Part shown: one piece after another, positions 28,601 through 37,900 of the stretch | Numbering within the stretch: position 1 is the stretch's first letter | Layout of the letters: the number at the start of each line of letters is the position of its first letter | Assembly: GCA_039028895.1 (NCBI GenBank) | Contig: JBCCHF010000008.1 | Location: forward strand, 122,683-186,682 | Origin: JAHDCJ01 sp039028895 | Lineage (GTDB): Bacteria > Bacteroidota > Bacteroidia > Chitinophagales > Saprospiraceae | Direction of reading: 5' to 3' | DNA: 64,000 nt | Notes under the pieces: generated by a model | Database searches by the model: none | What the model saw: the letters and a program-made list of their open reading frames with translations, nothing else | Told to the model about the DNA's origin: nothing | Made by a program: the position numbers and the translations under genes

Positions 28601-31600
28601 CAAGCTCGATAAAGATATTTGCGCCTGATTCTGCAACCGTTTTTACCGTTACCGGAAAATTGACTTGTCGGGAACAAACTGCTGTGGAATTTTCAGCAAT
28701 CTTTCGGCTGTCCAATTCCAGTTTTGATTGGGTAATGCTGGAATAAAAGTCAAATGCCGGTTTTTCCTGTAAAGGGAAGTCGTGCATTTTCAATAATCCT
28801 TCCCGTGCTGCATCACAAAAATCATGGTGGATGATATTCTGAAAAGGTATTTCAATAACCGGACAATTCAACAGCTCAGCGATTGCCAAACAAGCCGTTT
28901 TGTCTCCGGAAATAATGACCTCATTTTCGGTGTTGATGAATGTTAGGTAAACCTGCTCCTGGTTGTCAACAAATGCTTCAACTGCCTCTTTTGGCGCCAA
29001 CAAAACAAGACTGATCCATCTTTCTTTGGCTTCTTCGACAGTGATATTCCAGTGATTGGCCAGCAATTCAAGATTACCGGCAAATTGATTTTTGAAAATA
29101 GGAGAGTTCTGAAATTCCCGGGCTTCATCTGCCCCCCAGACACCCAGTGAATACCACATACTGCTGCATTCACCCATGCTGTAGCCAAAAGCCAAATCGG
29201 GCTCCAGTTTAAAGAGCGAACGGATGACATGCGTAAAACAGACAGAATAAAAAACACCAGCCGCCATCATGGCGATGGTATCCTCATAGATATTCGGCGC
29301 TTCCGCAGAAGTTGTCAACTGCTTTGGGAATAAATAATCTGAGCAGATGTACTCATCCAAATGATCCACCTTTTCTGCAAGATGCGGATACAACTCGGGG
29401 AACATTTGGAAAATATCTTTGCCCAATCCGTTATAAGCCGTTGCTGATCCGGGGTAGACAAAGGCCACTCTTCCTTTTTTACCCAAAGGATTTGGCGCGA
29501 AATAACTGCCTCTCGGGGTTTTTAGCGCCATTTGTTCCTGCAGCGATCGGCTAATATTTTTCTGAAAAAATTGAATTTCCCGTTCGAGGTCTGTTTTGGT
29601 GTTTGCGATTAAGACAATGCAATAATCAGCAGTCTTTTCTGAGGATTTCCTGTAAAATTGGCCAGCAATTTCAATTAAAGGTGTTTCAGTATTCAGCGCG
29701 ATTTCAAGTGCTGACAATTGCTGAATCAGCTCCTTTTCGGAATTACCTTTTAGAGGAAAGAGCTTTGGCGCATTTTTAAGTAGAAAATCGTTGCCAGCTG
29801 TCGTTTGAATTTCTGGTTCGGATAAGTTTATCCTAATATCGTCTTGGCCGTTAATGGTGGCAGATCGTATTGTTTTCCCGTTTTGTAAAATCCACGGCCT
29901 TGACTGGGCTGGGAAATAGTAGTTTTTTGAATTAAAATCAGTAAAGTCCTCCGGCTCCTGCCAATTCGGGATGCCAGGGATGAATTTATGATGAATGCAT
30001 AATGCTGTTTTGATAAGGCTGGCGATACCCGATGCGGCAAAGGTGTGGCCGATGTTTGTTTTTACTGAGCCCAGCGCAACCTTGTATTCTGGATTCCCGG
30101 CAAGCAAGGCTTGTTTTTCTAATTCATCCTCCTCAGAAAACCCAGTTGCTGCCAATTCCAGGTAATCGCAATTCTGAACTGATTCAGCTTTTTCCAAGCC
30201 ATCGATTACGGCGTAAACTTTATCGCTTGTGGCATCTGTCTTTTTCTTTAGAACGATCGCTCCGGCTCCTTCTCCAACTAGCCATCCTTTTTCGTTTTTA
30301 TTCAACGTCAAAGATGGATTTTCGCTCTTGTTGACCTTCTCTTTTTGATTTCGGAGGATAACATTTTCCAGTCCACCGGAAAAGTCAACGCCACCAACGA
30401 TTACAGCATCGACCTCGCCCAATGACAACATGTTTTGAGCAATTTCTACGGCCTTAAAAGCAGAGTTTTCGCCGCATGAAACGGTAAATGCCGGTCCGTT
30501 GAAATCCCAAAGTGCGGCAATTCTACTCGCCATGATATTACCGACGAAACTGGTGTGCTGGCTTGGTGTCTGAGCGCCTTCACGGAAGTAGATGCCGTTT
30601 TTGCAAAGTTCTTCTAATTCAGCTTGCTGGTCGACATCAAGTATAGTATTTGACTGTAATAGCGCTTCCTTCAACTGCCAACTGACATCCCAGCGAGCTA
30701 GGTAATGGTGGATTGCCAATTCGGATTCCATTGCAATAAGAACAGCAGCGTTCATGCTTTCGCTAAGGCCTGCATCTTTAATGGCATTATCCGTTACTTT
30801 CAGGATAAGTGCCTGCTGAGGCTCGAGGGTTTCAGCCTCCTTCGGCTGGATTTTATACCGTAAAAGATCAATCTCGAAATCCTCGATATATGCACCTTTA
30901 GGCGGTTTTCCGTCTTCAAAACCGTATTGCTTTAACAGGGCTTCGTTTTGGTCGAATCCTTTCCAGCGGCTTTCCGGTAACGGCTTAAAATGCTGCTTTC
31001 CATTGTAAATGGTGGAATAGAAGTCATCAAGATTTGAGCAGTCGCCAAAATGTGCATCCATACCGACGATGGCCATCGGGGTTAATTCAACAGGCTTTTC
31101 TGCTTTTACTTTCTTTTGGGATGCCATGTAATTCTGCACCACCATATGGGCATTCGTACCACCAAATCCGAAGGAATTTATTCCTGCCTGTTTTGGGTTA
31201 TCCTCCCATTTGACGGGTTCTGAAATCATCTGGTTGCCACCTAATAAGCCATTTGCCGAAACTACAGGATTTTCAAGGTTTATATTCGCAGGGATTACTC
31301 CTTTCTGCATCGCCAAAAGCACCTTGAGCAACCCGGTCATACCCGCTGCAGTCAGGAGGTGACCCATGTTTGATTTCACTGACCCAAGTACCGGCGGCGT
31401 TTTGAAATCGATGAAAAAGTCGGCGATGGAATTCATTTCGGTAACATCACCAAGAGGCGTGCCCGTTGCATGACATTCGAGATACGTTGTGTTCTCAGGT
31501 GAAATATCATCGGCTTCATAAGCTCTTTCAAATGCCAGTTTCTGACCCTTTGGATTTGGGCTTAACAGGAATTTACCCTTTCCGTCATTTGACAAGCCAA

Positions 31601-32465
31601 TACCACCAATCACTGCAAGGATGTTGTCGCCATCCCGCTCAGCATCGGCTAAACGTTTGAGTACGACCATACCCGCGCCTTCCGAAGAAACCAGTCCTTC
31701 CGAGTTTTTATCAAGCGGTACAAATTTCTTGTCGGCCGGAGCATAGGCATGGAAAATTGAAAATCCCATATGGATAAACAACTGGTCTGATGCACAAACG
31801 GCGCCTGCAAGCATTAAGTCATTCTTTCCGGTAATCAAATCATCACAAGCGAGTTTGATGGCGTAAAGAGATGTCGCACAAGCCGCATCCAGTGCATAGT
31901 GATTGGAAGACAATCCGAATGCATCGCAGACCATTTGTGATGGAGAGCTTGCCAGAACGTCATTCTTTGGCAATTCTTGCTGGTGTGGCGTTATTTGGAA
32001 GTTATCATCGTTCAATAACTCACGGACCGCCTTCTCTGTCGTTTGCGTGTAGACTGATGACAGGAGCTTATGAGAAGAGCTTGTCGGGAAAGACAAATCA
32101 CCGAGGACCAGGCCACATTTGGCCAGTACTTTTTCATTATCCAGGTACCCGCTATCGCGCAATGCTTCTTTAGCGACGAATAAAGACCATTGGTAAAGTT
32201 TATCCTGTTTGGCCAGAAAATCGGCCGGTAATTTGAAACCCGTCGGATCAAATTCAAAATTGCGGATATAGCCACCGCGAAGGGAATAACATTTATCCAC
32301 TACTCCTTTTTCAGGCTGGAAAAAGAGTTCCGGGTTTACCCCAAAATCTTCTTCGTTAGCCAGTCCCGTCAGGTCTTTTTTGGCCATAAGGTTTTGCCAG
32401 AACTCCTCTGTAGTCGAAGAGCCTGGAAACAGGCCGGATGATCCTATGATGGCGATTTTGGTCAT
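25665..32465 (-). CDS. PfaC-type PUFA synthase subunit with fused acyltransferase: KS-CLF-AT-DH-DH
   Basis: The 2266-residue subunit has these domains in order. The ketosynthase (1-450) has the catalytic triad Cys196, His332 and His369. The chain-length-factor domain (about 460-870) has Glu666 where the active-site Cys should align and ELAATG replacing the HGTGT His motif. The acyltransferase (about 998-1330) has the nucleophile Ser1096 in GYSMGE. Two FabA-like dehydratases follow, each a tandem hot-dog pair, with active-site His1758 (WYFPCHFRDDEVLAGSLQ) and His2160 (WYFTCHFYQDPVMPGSLG). In gamma-proteobacteria the AT is a separate PfaB; here it is fused, as in myxobacterial Pfa3, but no C-terminal AGPAT is present. 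The protein extends, dehydrates and isomerises chains. It lies 4 nt after the KR-DH gene. Confidence 0.9.
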   Translation of the reverse strand: MTKIAIIGSSGLFPGSSTTEEFWQNLMAKKDLTGLANEEDFGVNPELFFQPEKGVVDKCYSLRGGYIRNFEFDPTGFKLPADFLAKQDKLYQWSLFVAKEALRDSGYLDNEKVLAKCGLVLGDLSFPTSSSHKLLSSVYTQTTEKAVRELLNDDNFQITPHQQELPKNDVLASSPSQMVCDAFGLSSNHYALDAACATSLYAIKLACDDLITGKNDLMLAGAVCASDQLFIHMGFSIFHAYAPADKKFVPLDKNSEGLVSSEGAGMVVLKRLADAERDGDNILAVIGGIGLSNDGKGKFLLSPNPKGQKLAFERAYEADDISPENTTYLECHATGTPLGDVTEMNSIADFFIDFKTPPVLGSVKSNMGHLLTAAGMTGLLKVLLAMQKGVIPANINLENPVVSANGLLGGNQMISEPVKWEDNPKQAGINSFGFGGTNAHMVVQNYMASQKKVKAEKPVELTPMAIVGMDAHFGDCSNLDDFYSTIYNGKQHFKPLPESRWKGFDQNEALLKQYGFEDGKPPKGAYIEDFEIDLLRYKIQPKEAETLEPQQALILKVTDNAIKDAGLSESMNAAVLIAMESELAIHHYLARWDVSWQLKEALLQSNTILDVDQQAELEELCKNGIYFREGAQTPSQHTSFVGNIMASRIAALWDFNGPAFTVSCGENSAFKAVEIAQNMLSLGEVDAVIVGGVDFSGGLENVILRNQKEKVNKSENPSLTLNKNEKGWLVGEGAGAIVLKKKTDATSDKVYAVIDGLEKAESVQNCDYLELAATGFSEEDELEKQALLAGNPEYKVALGSVKTNIGHTFAASGIASLIKTALCIHHKFIPGIPNWQEPEDFTDFNSKNYYFPAQSRPWILQNGKTIRSATINGQDDIRINLSEPEIQTTAGNDFLLKNAPKLFPLKGNSEKELIQQLSALEIALNTETPLIEIAGQFYRKSSEKTADYCIVLIANTKTDLEREIQFFQKNISRSLQEQMALKTPRGSYFAPNPLGKKGRVAFVYPGSATAYNGLGKDIFQMFPELYPHLAEKVDHLDEYICSDYLFPKQLTTSAEAPNIYEDTIAMMAAGVFYSVCFTHVIRSLFKLEPDLAFGYSMGECSSMWYSLGVWGADEAREFQNSPIFKNQFAGNLELLANHWNITVEEAKERWISLVLLAPKEAVEAFVDNQEQVYLTFINTENEVIISGDKTACLAIAELLNCPVIEIPFQNIIHHDFCDAAREGLLKMHDFPLQEKPAFDFYSSITQSKLELDSRKIAENSTAVCSRQVNFPVTVKTVAESGANIFIELGANATCTNWIKTILKYRDHLATSINNKGKSDIQSLVELLAQLTSHQVSIDLSLLYASSEEKEQRAKFLKKIIPGGASIFDTIVNEASFKKFENVQKRQVKKELAMAEATSSISEFPVVEQPVLTGLDTGSFPKNTKSENLTTVMKSNTIEKTGTINISRNELGENGLRLQNYESGEQFEGKEIIFSQEDLEEFATGKIANVFGEEYAIIDTYRRRVMLPMYPYLLVSRVTGLNAKMGEYKPSTMQTEYDIPYDAWFTTDRQIPWAVSVESGQCDLLLISYLGIDFQNKGELVYRLLDCTLTFVDDLPFEGQTLRYDISINSFVRNGENLLFFFSYRCYVQDRLVLKMDGGCAGFFSDDQLDEGAGVVYTNSEIEARENAKKKHFTPLLNTKKTTFSKEDLQHLINGDIEKCFDDESYFANGRNPSLCLPPEKILMIDRITSVDLTGGVYGLGYIVAEKDLHPDDWYFPCHFRDDEVLAGSLQAEGGGNLLRFFMLMLGLQRLTKDARYQPIFDLPQKVRCRKQVTPKDSKLVYKLEIKEIGLIPNPYVIGDLEIISDGVVTVHFENLGLQLREKTNPRYLETTKGIEVSPRSEGALMNEEAITTFALDDLSKCFGPDFSVYDGRTVSRQPNTDLQLISRIISVDGKRGDFSKPSTIHAEYDVPETAWYYEQNSHNTMPYSVLMEIALQPCGLLGAYLGSTLQFADKNLYFRNLDGDGEMFDLPEGTDFRGKTITNHAVLVSSIALGGTILQNYTFELSIDGHVFYKGKSSFGFFPGDALASQVGLDKGDEVAPWFEREQLTTQDYMQIKLDSLYGKMKLYKAPETKPHYRLAGDQLNLLDKLIIAKGKGEYNKGYIHATKFVKTYDWYFTCHFYQDPVMPGSLGVEAILQAMQVFALQQDLAKDFKSPRFVQLANHQTVWKYRGQILLNVKEMHLEVHIKAIEKRGDQLAIIGDAYLWNEKMRIYQVTDLALGIEEAE

Positions 32466-32469
32466 GCTC

Positions 32470-34923
32470 TTACCAGACTAATTGTTTGGAAACGGTTACT
32501 GTTGCTCCTTTTGTCGACATATACACTGTGCCTTTCTCATCATAAACGGTGCACTCTGCCACCATTTTAAACTCTGTGGCTTCACTGATCGTCACATTGA
32601 CGAATAGCTGTTTTCCGAAAGGAATATTTTTATAAAGAATCGCAGAATCTGTTTGCAGCGGAAGACTTAACGCACCATCCATATATTTTTGGACCCAAAT
32701 CACCATACCCTGATACTGGATGTCGGCAAAAAAGGTGTTAACGGAATACACTGCAAACTGTCCCTGGTCAGCAAGTGGGACATAGGGAGCTTTGCATGAC
32801 AGCACAATTTGCTGCTCTGTGAAATCCAGAATCTGCTCAATGCCTTGGAAGTAATTACCGTGGAATAGTGATCCGTCTTGGTACAATACGGCGCCTTCTG
32901 TAGGTTCGTAATTCGCACTTATTGTATGCTTGTGCTTTGGCATTTCCGTGATCGCTTTTTTGTTTTGCAAGGTGACTTTTGCTTTATAGTGGTAGGTCGG
33001 CAATTTGCCGCCTTCACTAAGAACAGTGGCCTCGAATACGATCTCTTCGGCAGTTTTTTCGATCTCCCTTAATTCGACGATATAGTCTTCTTTTTGACTG
33101 CCGTCAAATACGATTCCTTTGAAGAGTTTGGTGTCTTCAACTTTGAACACCCTGAAATCAGGATACAGCTTTTCGCAGGTTTGCGCCATCCAACCTACTG
33201 CATTGACTACTGGCATGACTGCATTGCCCTGGATGACATGATGCATCAAGAATGGATTGTCTTCAAGTTTAATTTGTCTGTGGATCCGGTGGGTGCTTAA
33301 ATCCCCGATATGGCTTATGGCTGCTGGCAAAGTTCCGCCGATGATGACTTGTGGCTGGTCGGCATAATCGACATTGAACTCATTGACTAGCATGGCGGCA
33401 CCGCCCTCGCTGTTAACCAGAGAAACGCCGGCTGCCTCGAATTGGGCTTTTAGCTCGCCACTGACCATTCCGCTATCCCATGCACCCCAATTGATTGCTG
33501 AAACATGAGTGTTTGGGTGATTGGTCCTGAAAAGATGCGCCGCTTTGCTCAATATCTCGTTAGCTATCGCGTAGTCTGTCTGACCGACATTTCCATAAAA
33601 TCCGGCTACAGATGAGAACAGGATCAGGTGATCAAGACTATGGATATCAACCGCTGAGAGTAAACTTAATAACCCATCCAGTTTTACGGAAAGTACATTA
33701 TTGAAATCCGTTTCTGTTTTATCCTGGATCAATTTATCTGCAAGACGGCCAGCGCCATGGATGACATCTGTAACATTACCAAATTCAGCAACAACATAGT
33801 CAAGTCCAGATTTAAAGCTGGCAGAATTCGTCACATCGCCCGACAGGTAGGCAACCTGTGCGCCGTGGCTTTGGATTTGAGCGATCGTTTGATCAATTTC
33901 CTTTTTTGCAACAATGTTTTTGAAGATGCTTTTGACCTTTGGCAGGGATGGTTTTTCACCGCTATTTTTCAGGTCATTCATGATCAGGCGCTTCAACGCC
34001 CCTTCGTCATCCTCGTCTTTCGCGTAAGCTGGCACTTCATAATCGAAGGCAGAGCGGCCCAACAGGATGAATTTGCATTTAAATGCCTTTGCCATTTCGA
34101 CAACACATGTGGCCGTTACGCCTCTTGCACCGCCACTTACCAGGAAGACCGAATCTTCGGAGATAGTCGTTTTAATCGATTGATTTTCTTCAACAGGTAC
34201 AGGAATAACATCAGTTGTTTTCCTGCCTTCTTTTGAGAAACCTACTTCGACAAGACCAACATTGGCGTCATGCAATTCAGCGATGACCTGATTGGCGATT
34301 TTTTCAACCGGCAACTCAGGCTGTACATCCAATGCTCTGCAGAACACAGGTGACCATTCAAGGTTGAGGGATTTTACCATTCCGGTTATGCCGCCGCCTA
34401 TGACTGACACATTGCCTTGTTTCCCCTGGCCTAATTTGCCATCCATTCTGGTAACAGTCAAAAAATTGGATCTTTGGCTTAAGCCTAATTCATTCAGGTC
34501 GGCCTGGATGTGTTTGGCGATGAAGAATACCGTTTTTACAACATCACGTTCAGCCTTGAAATGCTGGGTGAAATTGGCACCCTGAAATGCATAATGCGGG
34601 TGCAGATGGATGAAGCTGCCTGTTTTTCCATACTCAGTGCGGATCTGCCCTATAGTATCTTTTACAGCTTCGTCGGTATTGGCTGCCAGGTTGATGCCGT
34701 TTTGCGTAACCGGATTATCAATATTCGGCAAGTTTAACACCACAACATTATTCCCTTTTGCTTTGAGCAAGTCAATAACTTGCGTTGTCAGTCTGGAACC
34801 ATCATTAGTCACAAGGCAATGATGGGTATCAGGCAAGGTGAATTCGAGGAAATCCGGCTGTGGCAGGTATTTTAGTCCAACAGCCTTCCGCTCAACGCCC
34901 TGAAAATGGCCTGTTTGGATCAA
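32470..34923 (-). CDS. PUFA synthase KR-DH subunit (C-terminal half of a split PfaA)
   Basis: The 817-residue protein corresponds to the second half of a classical PfaA. Residues 1-250 form the structural part of a ketoreductase. The catalytic KR spans about 255-500, with NADPH motif SGGARGVTA (263-271) and the Ser and Tyr segment LILFSSVAGFYGNVGQTDYAIAN. The C-terminal part (about 560-817) is a polyketide-type dehydratase: HHVIQGNAVMPVVNAVGWM provides the His, and LFHGNYFQGIEQI matches the family's FHGPxFQG motif. It starts 35 nt after the KS-AT-ACP gene and ends 4 nt before the next. No in-frame join to the upstream gene is visible, so this is a separate polypeptide, not a frameshift of a single PfaA. 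Confidence 0.88.
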   Translation of the reverse strand: MIQTGHFQGVERKAVGLKYLPQPDFLEFTLPDTHHCLVTNDGSRLTTQVIDLLKAKGNNVVVLNLPNIDNPVTQNGINLAANTDEAVKDTIGQIRTEYGKTGSFIHLHPHYAFQGANFTQHFKAERDVVKTVFFIAKHIQADLNELGLSQRSNFLTVTRMDGKLGQGKQGNVSVIGGGITGMVKSLNLEWSPVFCRALDVQPELPVEKIANQVIAELHDANVGLVEVGFSKEGRKTTDVIPVPVEENQSIKTTISEDSVFLVSGGARGVTATCVVEMAKAFKCKFILLGRSAFDYEVPAYAKDEDDEGALKRLIMNDLKNSGEKPSLPKVKSIFKNIVAKKEIDQTIAQIQSHGAQVAYLSGDVTNSASFKSGLDYVVAEFGNVTDVIHGAGRLADKLIQDKTETDFNNVLSVKLDGLLSLLSAVDIHSLDHLILFSSVAGFYGNVGQTDYAIANEILSKAAHLFRTNHPNTHVSAINWGAWDSGMVSGELKAQFEAAGVSLVNSEGGAAMLVNEFNVDYADQPQVIIGGTLPAAISHIGDLSTHRIHRQIKLEDNPFLMHHVIQGNAVMPVVNAVGWMAQTCEKLYPDFRVFKVEDTKLFKGIVFDGSQKEDYIVELREIEKTAEEIVFEATVLSEGGKLPTYHYKAKVTLQNKKAITEMPKHKHTISANYEPTEGAVLYQDGSLFHGNYFQGIEQILDFTEQQIVLSCKAPYVPLADQGQFAVYSVNTFFADIQYQGMVIWVQKYMDGALSLPLQTDSAILYKNIPFGKQLFVNVTISEATEFKMVAECTVYDEKGTVYMSTKGATVTVSKQLVW

Positions 34924-34958
34924 ACCATTTCCAGTAGTTTCGCTTTTCGCAATGATTT

Positions 34959-37900
34959 CTATTTCAGAAGTTTTTTTTTCCCGGTGGCGCTCACGTACTC
35001 AACGATTTCACCAAGGGTCCTTAATTCAGTCAATTCGTTAGGATTGATGCCAGACATCTCAGGATACTGTTGGGTCAAAACACCAAAGATTTCAACACGC
35101 TTGATCGAATCGATACCGAGATCAGCTTCCATGTCCATGGTTAGTTCCAACATCTCTGCTGGATAACCCGTCTTTTCGCTCACCACTTCAAGCAGGATTT
35201 TTTCTAATTGGCCTTTATCCATTCCGGAAGGCGCCTCAGGTTCTGGCGCTGGACTTTCTTGCTGGACTGGTGTTTTTTCCTGTTGTTTCGTAACCGGAGC
35301 GCCAACTTGTCCGTTCTGGCTAACGTACTCAACGATTTCGCCGAGTGTCCTTAACTCGGTCAACTCGTTAGGATTGATGCCAGACATCTCGGGATATTGA
35401 GCAGTCAGGGCACCAAAAATCTCAACACGCTTGATCGAATCGATACCAAGGTCGGCTTCCATGTCCATGTCAAGTTCCAACATCTCCGCTGGATAACCTG
35501 TCTTTTCGCTCACCACTTCCATAAGCATCTTTTCCAATTGACTGTTGTCAATGACTACTGACTCAACAACCGGAGTCTCCACCTTGACAGCTGTTGTTTT
35601 CACAGTTGGCTTCACGACGGTTGTGGCATGGATTACACTTCCGTTTCCATTACCATTACTCGAACCATTGCCATTGCTAACTGGAAATGTTGATGCCTCA
35701 GCGACGATTGGCTGAACATTAGAAACAGTTTCCTTAGATTTTGGAGCCTGCTCAGTAAGCTTTACTTCAGTACCGCCTGCTATTTGCTGGGCAATCATTT
35801 CCATCAGGCTTTGCGTCTGGCGATTCTGATCACTCATAAACCGCTCAAAAATCTCAAGCGATTTAGTCTGATTCTTCTGGAAAGTTTCCAGAGTCGACTG
35901 CAGTAATTGAAGGACTTCTTTATTAATCATTTCTTCTTCGTTTTCAATATGAATATTGTCGTTGTCCCCTACCGGGACCTCTATTATCTTTTCTACTTCA
36001 ACTATTTTTTCAATAATCTTTTCACCACCTCCGGATATCTTGAATCCATCGTTCAACACGTCCTGATAGGCTTTTTGAGTTGGCGCTGAAACGTAGTTGT
36101 TACCACTTAACACTACATTCAATTTCGTTTTGGCAGGAAGCGCTGGCATATCCTTTTTGTGAGGATCGACATTGGTTATTCCAAGGCCCAGAACCTGCAT
36201 CTGCACAACTGCCTGACGGAACTGGAGATCACTGTCTTTGTTCGCTGACGGGTTGACAGCAATAGCAGTATGCGCTTTGTCTTTGAGGATATTTTTGACC
36301 AAATTGGTCAGGACACCCTTGGGGCCGAATTCGATAAAAATCCGTCCGCCTGCTTCATGAATATTTTCGATTTGATCCTTGAACAAAACCGGATTCAGAA
36401 TCTGGTCTTTCAGGATATTTTTTGCAGCTTCAATGTCTTCCGGGTAGGGTTGTGCAGTTGTATTAGCGTAAACCGGGATGGAAGGATTCTTAAAATTCTG
36501 TGTTGCCACAAATTTCGAAAATGGCTCCTGGGCATGTTTCACAAACGCTGTATGGAAAGCAGCAGCAACTGGTAAAGGCACAACTGAAAATCCTTGTGCT
36601 TTTAGTTGCGCTTCAGCCTGGTTTATGGCCTCCGTACTTCCTCCCAGAACAACCTGGCTATTGGAATTTACATTCGCAACTTTAACACCCGCCATATTAG
36701 CAATCGCTGGCTCTACCTCGTTTAACGGCGCTTTAACCGCCAGCATGGTACCAGCATCTGATGCCGGATTGTCGGCCTCCATGGCAGCTCCACGCGCTTT
36801 GGCTAAAGCCAGGAAGGTTTCTTCATCGTAAACGCCTGCCGCCCAAAGGGCTGTTAACTCACCAAAACTGTGACCAGCAACGAAGTGCGGTTGAAAACCA
36901 GCGTTTTTGAGCACTTTGAATTGTCCAACGCTCAGAGCACCAATCGCGGGTTGAGCAAAACGGGTTTGCGTAAGCGTTTTTTGGTTGGCTTTACGTTTTT
37001 CATTGGAAAATGAAGGAATAGGAAAAACGATTTTCGAGAGCTGGCCTTCATTGTTCTTTTCAAAGAGTGAATCAGTTTTTTCAAAAGTATTTGTGATCTC
37101 AGGAAAGGCATTCGCCATTTCCTTACCCATACCGACGTATTGTGAACCCTGTCCGGCAAATAAGGCAACTACTTTTTGAGACTTTGTATCAAGCCCGTTT
37201 GAACGGAAATAAATGCCTTTTGGATGGTTCCAATCAGTGACGTCACCCTGGAGTTTTTGAATCGAAATCGTTAAAAACTCGATACATTCTTCTATTGAAT
37301 TAACAACAAATCCAAGTCTGGCACTTGACTGATCAGGCGTATTGTTTTCTGATGACCGGACCAATTCAGAAAATGAAGCATCACTTTGGTCGCCATTCAG
37401 ATTGTCAATTGCTGATTGGCAAAGTTGTTTTAGCTGTGCTGGTGTTTCTGCGTGAAGCAAAACTGATTTATAAGGCTTGTGCAAGCGATATTCGGCAGGT
37501 CTGTTACCTTCATATTCCTCCATCGCAATATGTACATTGATACCGCCAAAGCCAAATGCACTTACAGATGCCCGCCGTGGATGACCATTGCGAATCCATG
37601 GGCGTGATTCTGTATTGATATATAATGCTGAGTTTTTAATATCGAATTTTGGGTTCGGCTGCTCGACGTTTATTGTCGGCGGCAGCACCTTGTGGTACAA
37701 ACTCAAGACTGCTTTAACCATTCCGGCAGCACCGGCAGCAGCTTTGGTATGACCAACCTGGGATTTTACCGATCCCAAGGCGATATGCTGTTTTTTCGGA
37801 TTATCGGCGCCAAAAACCATTTGCATTGAGGTAAACTCAGTTGGGTCACCTGCTCCGGTTCCTGTTCCGTGTGCTTCTATCAATCCTACGGTGGAAGGCT

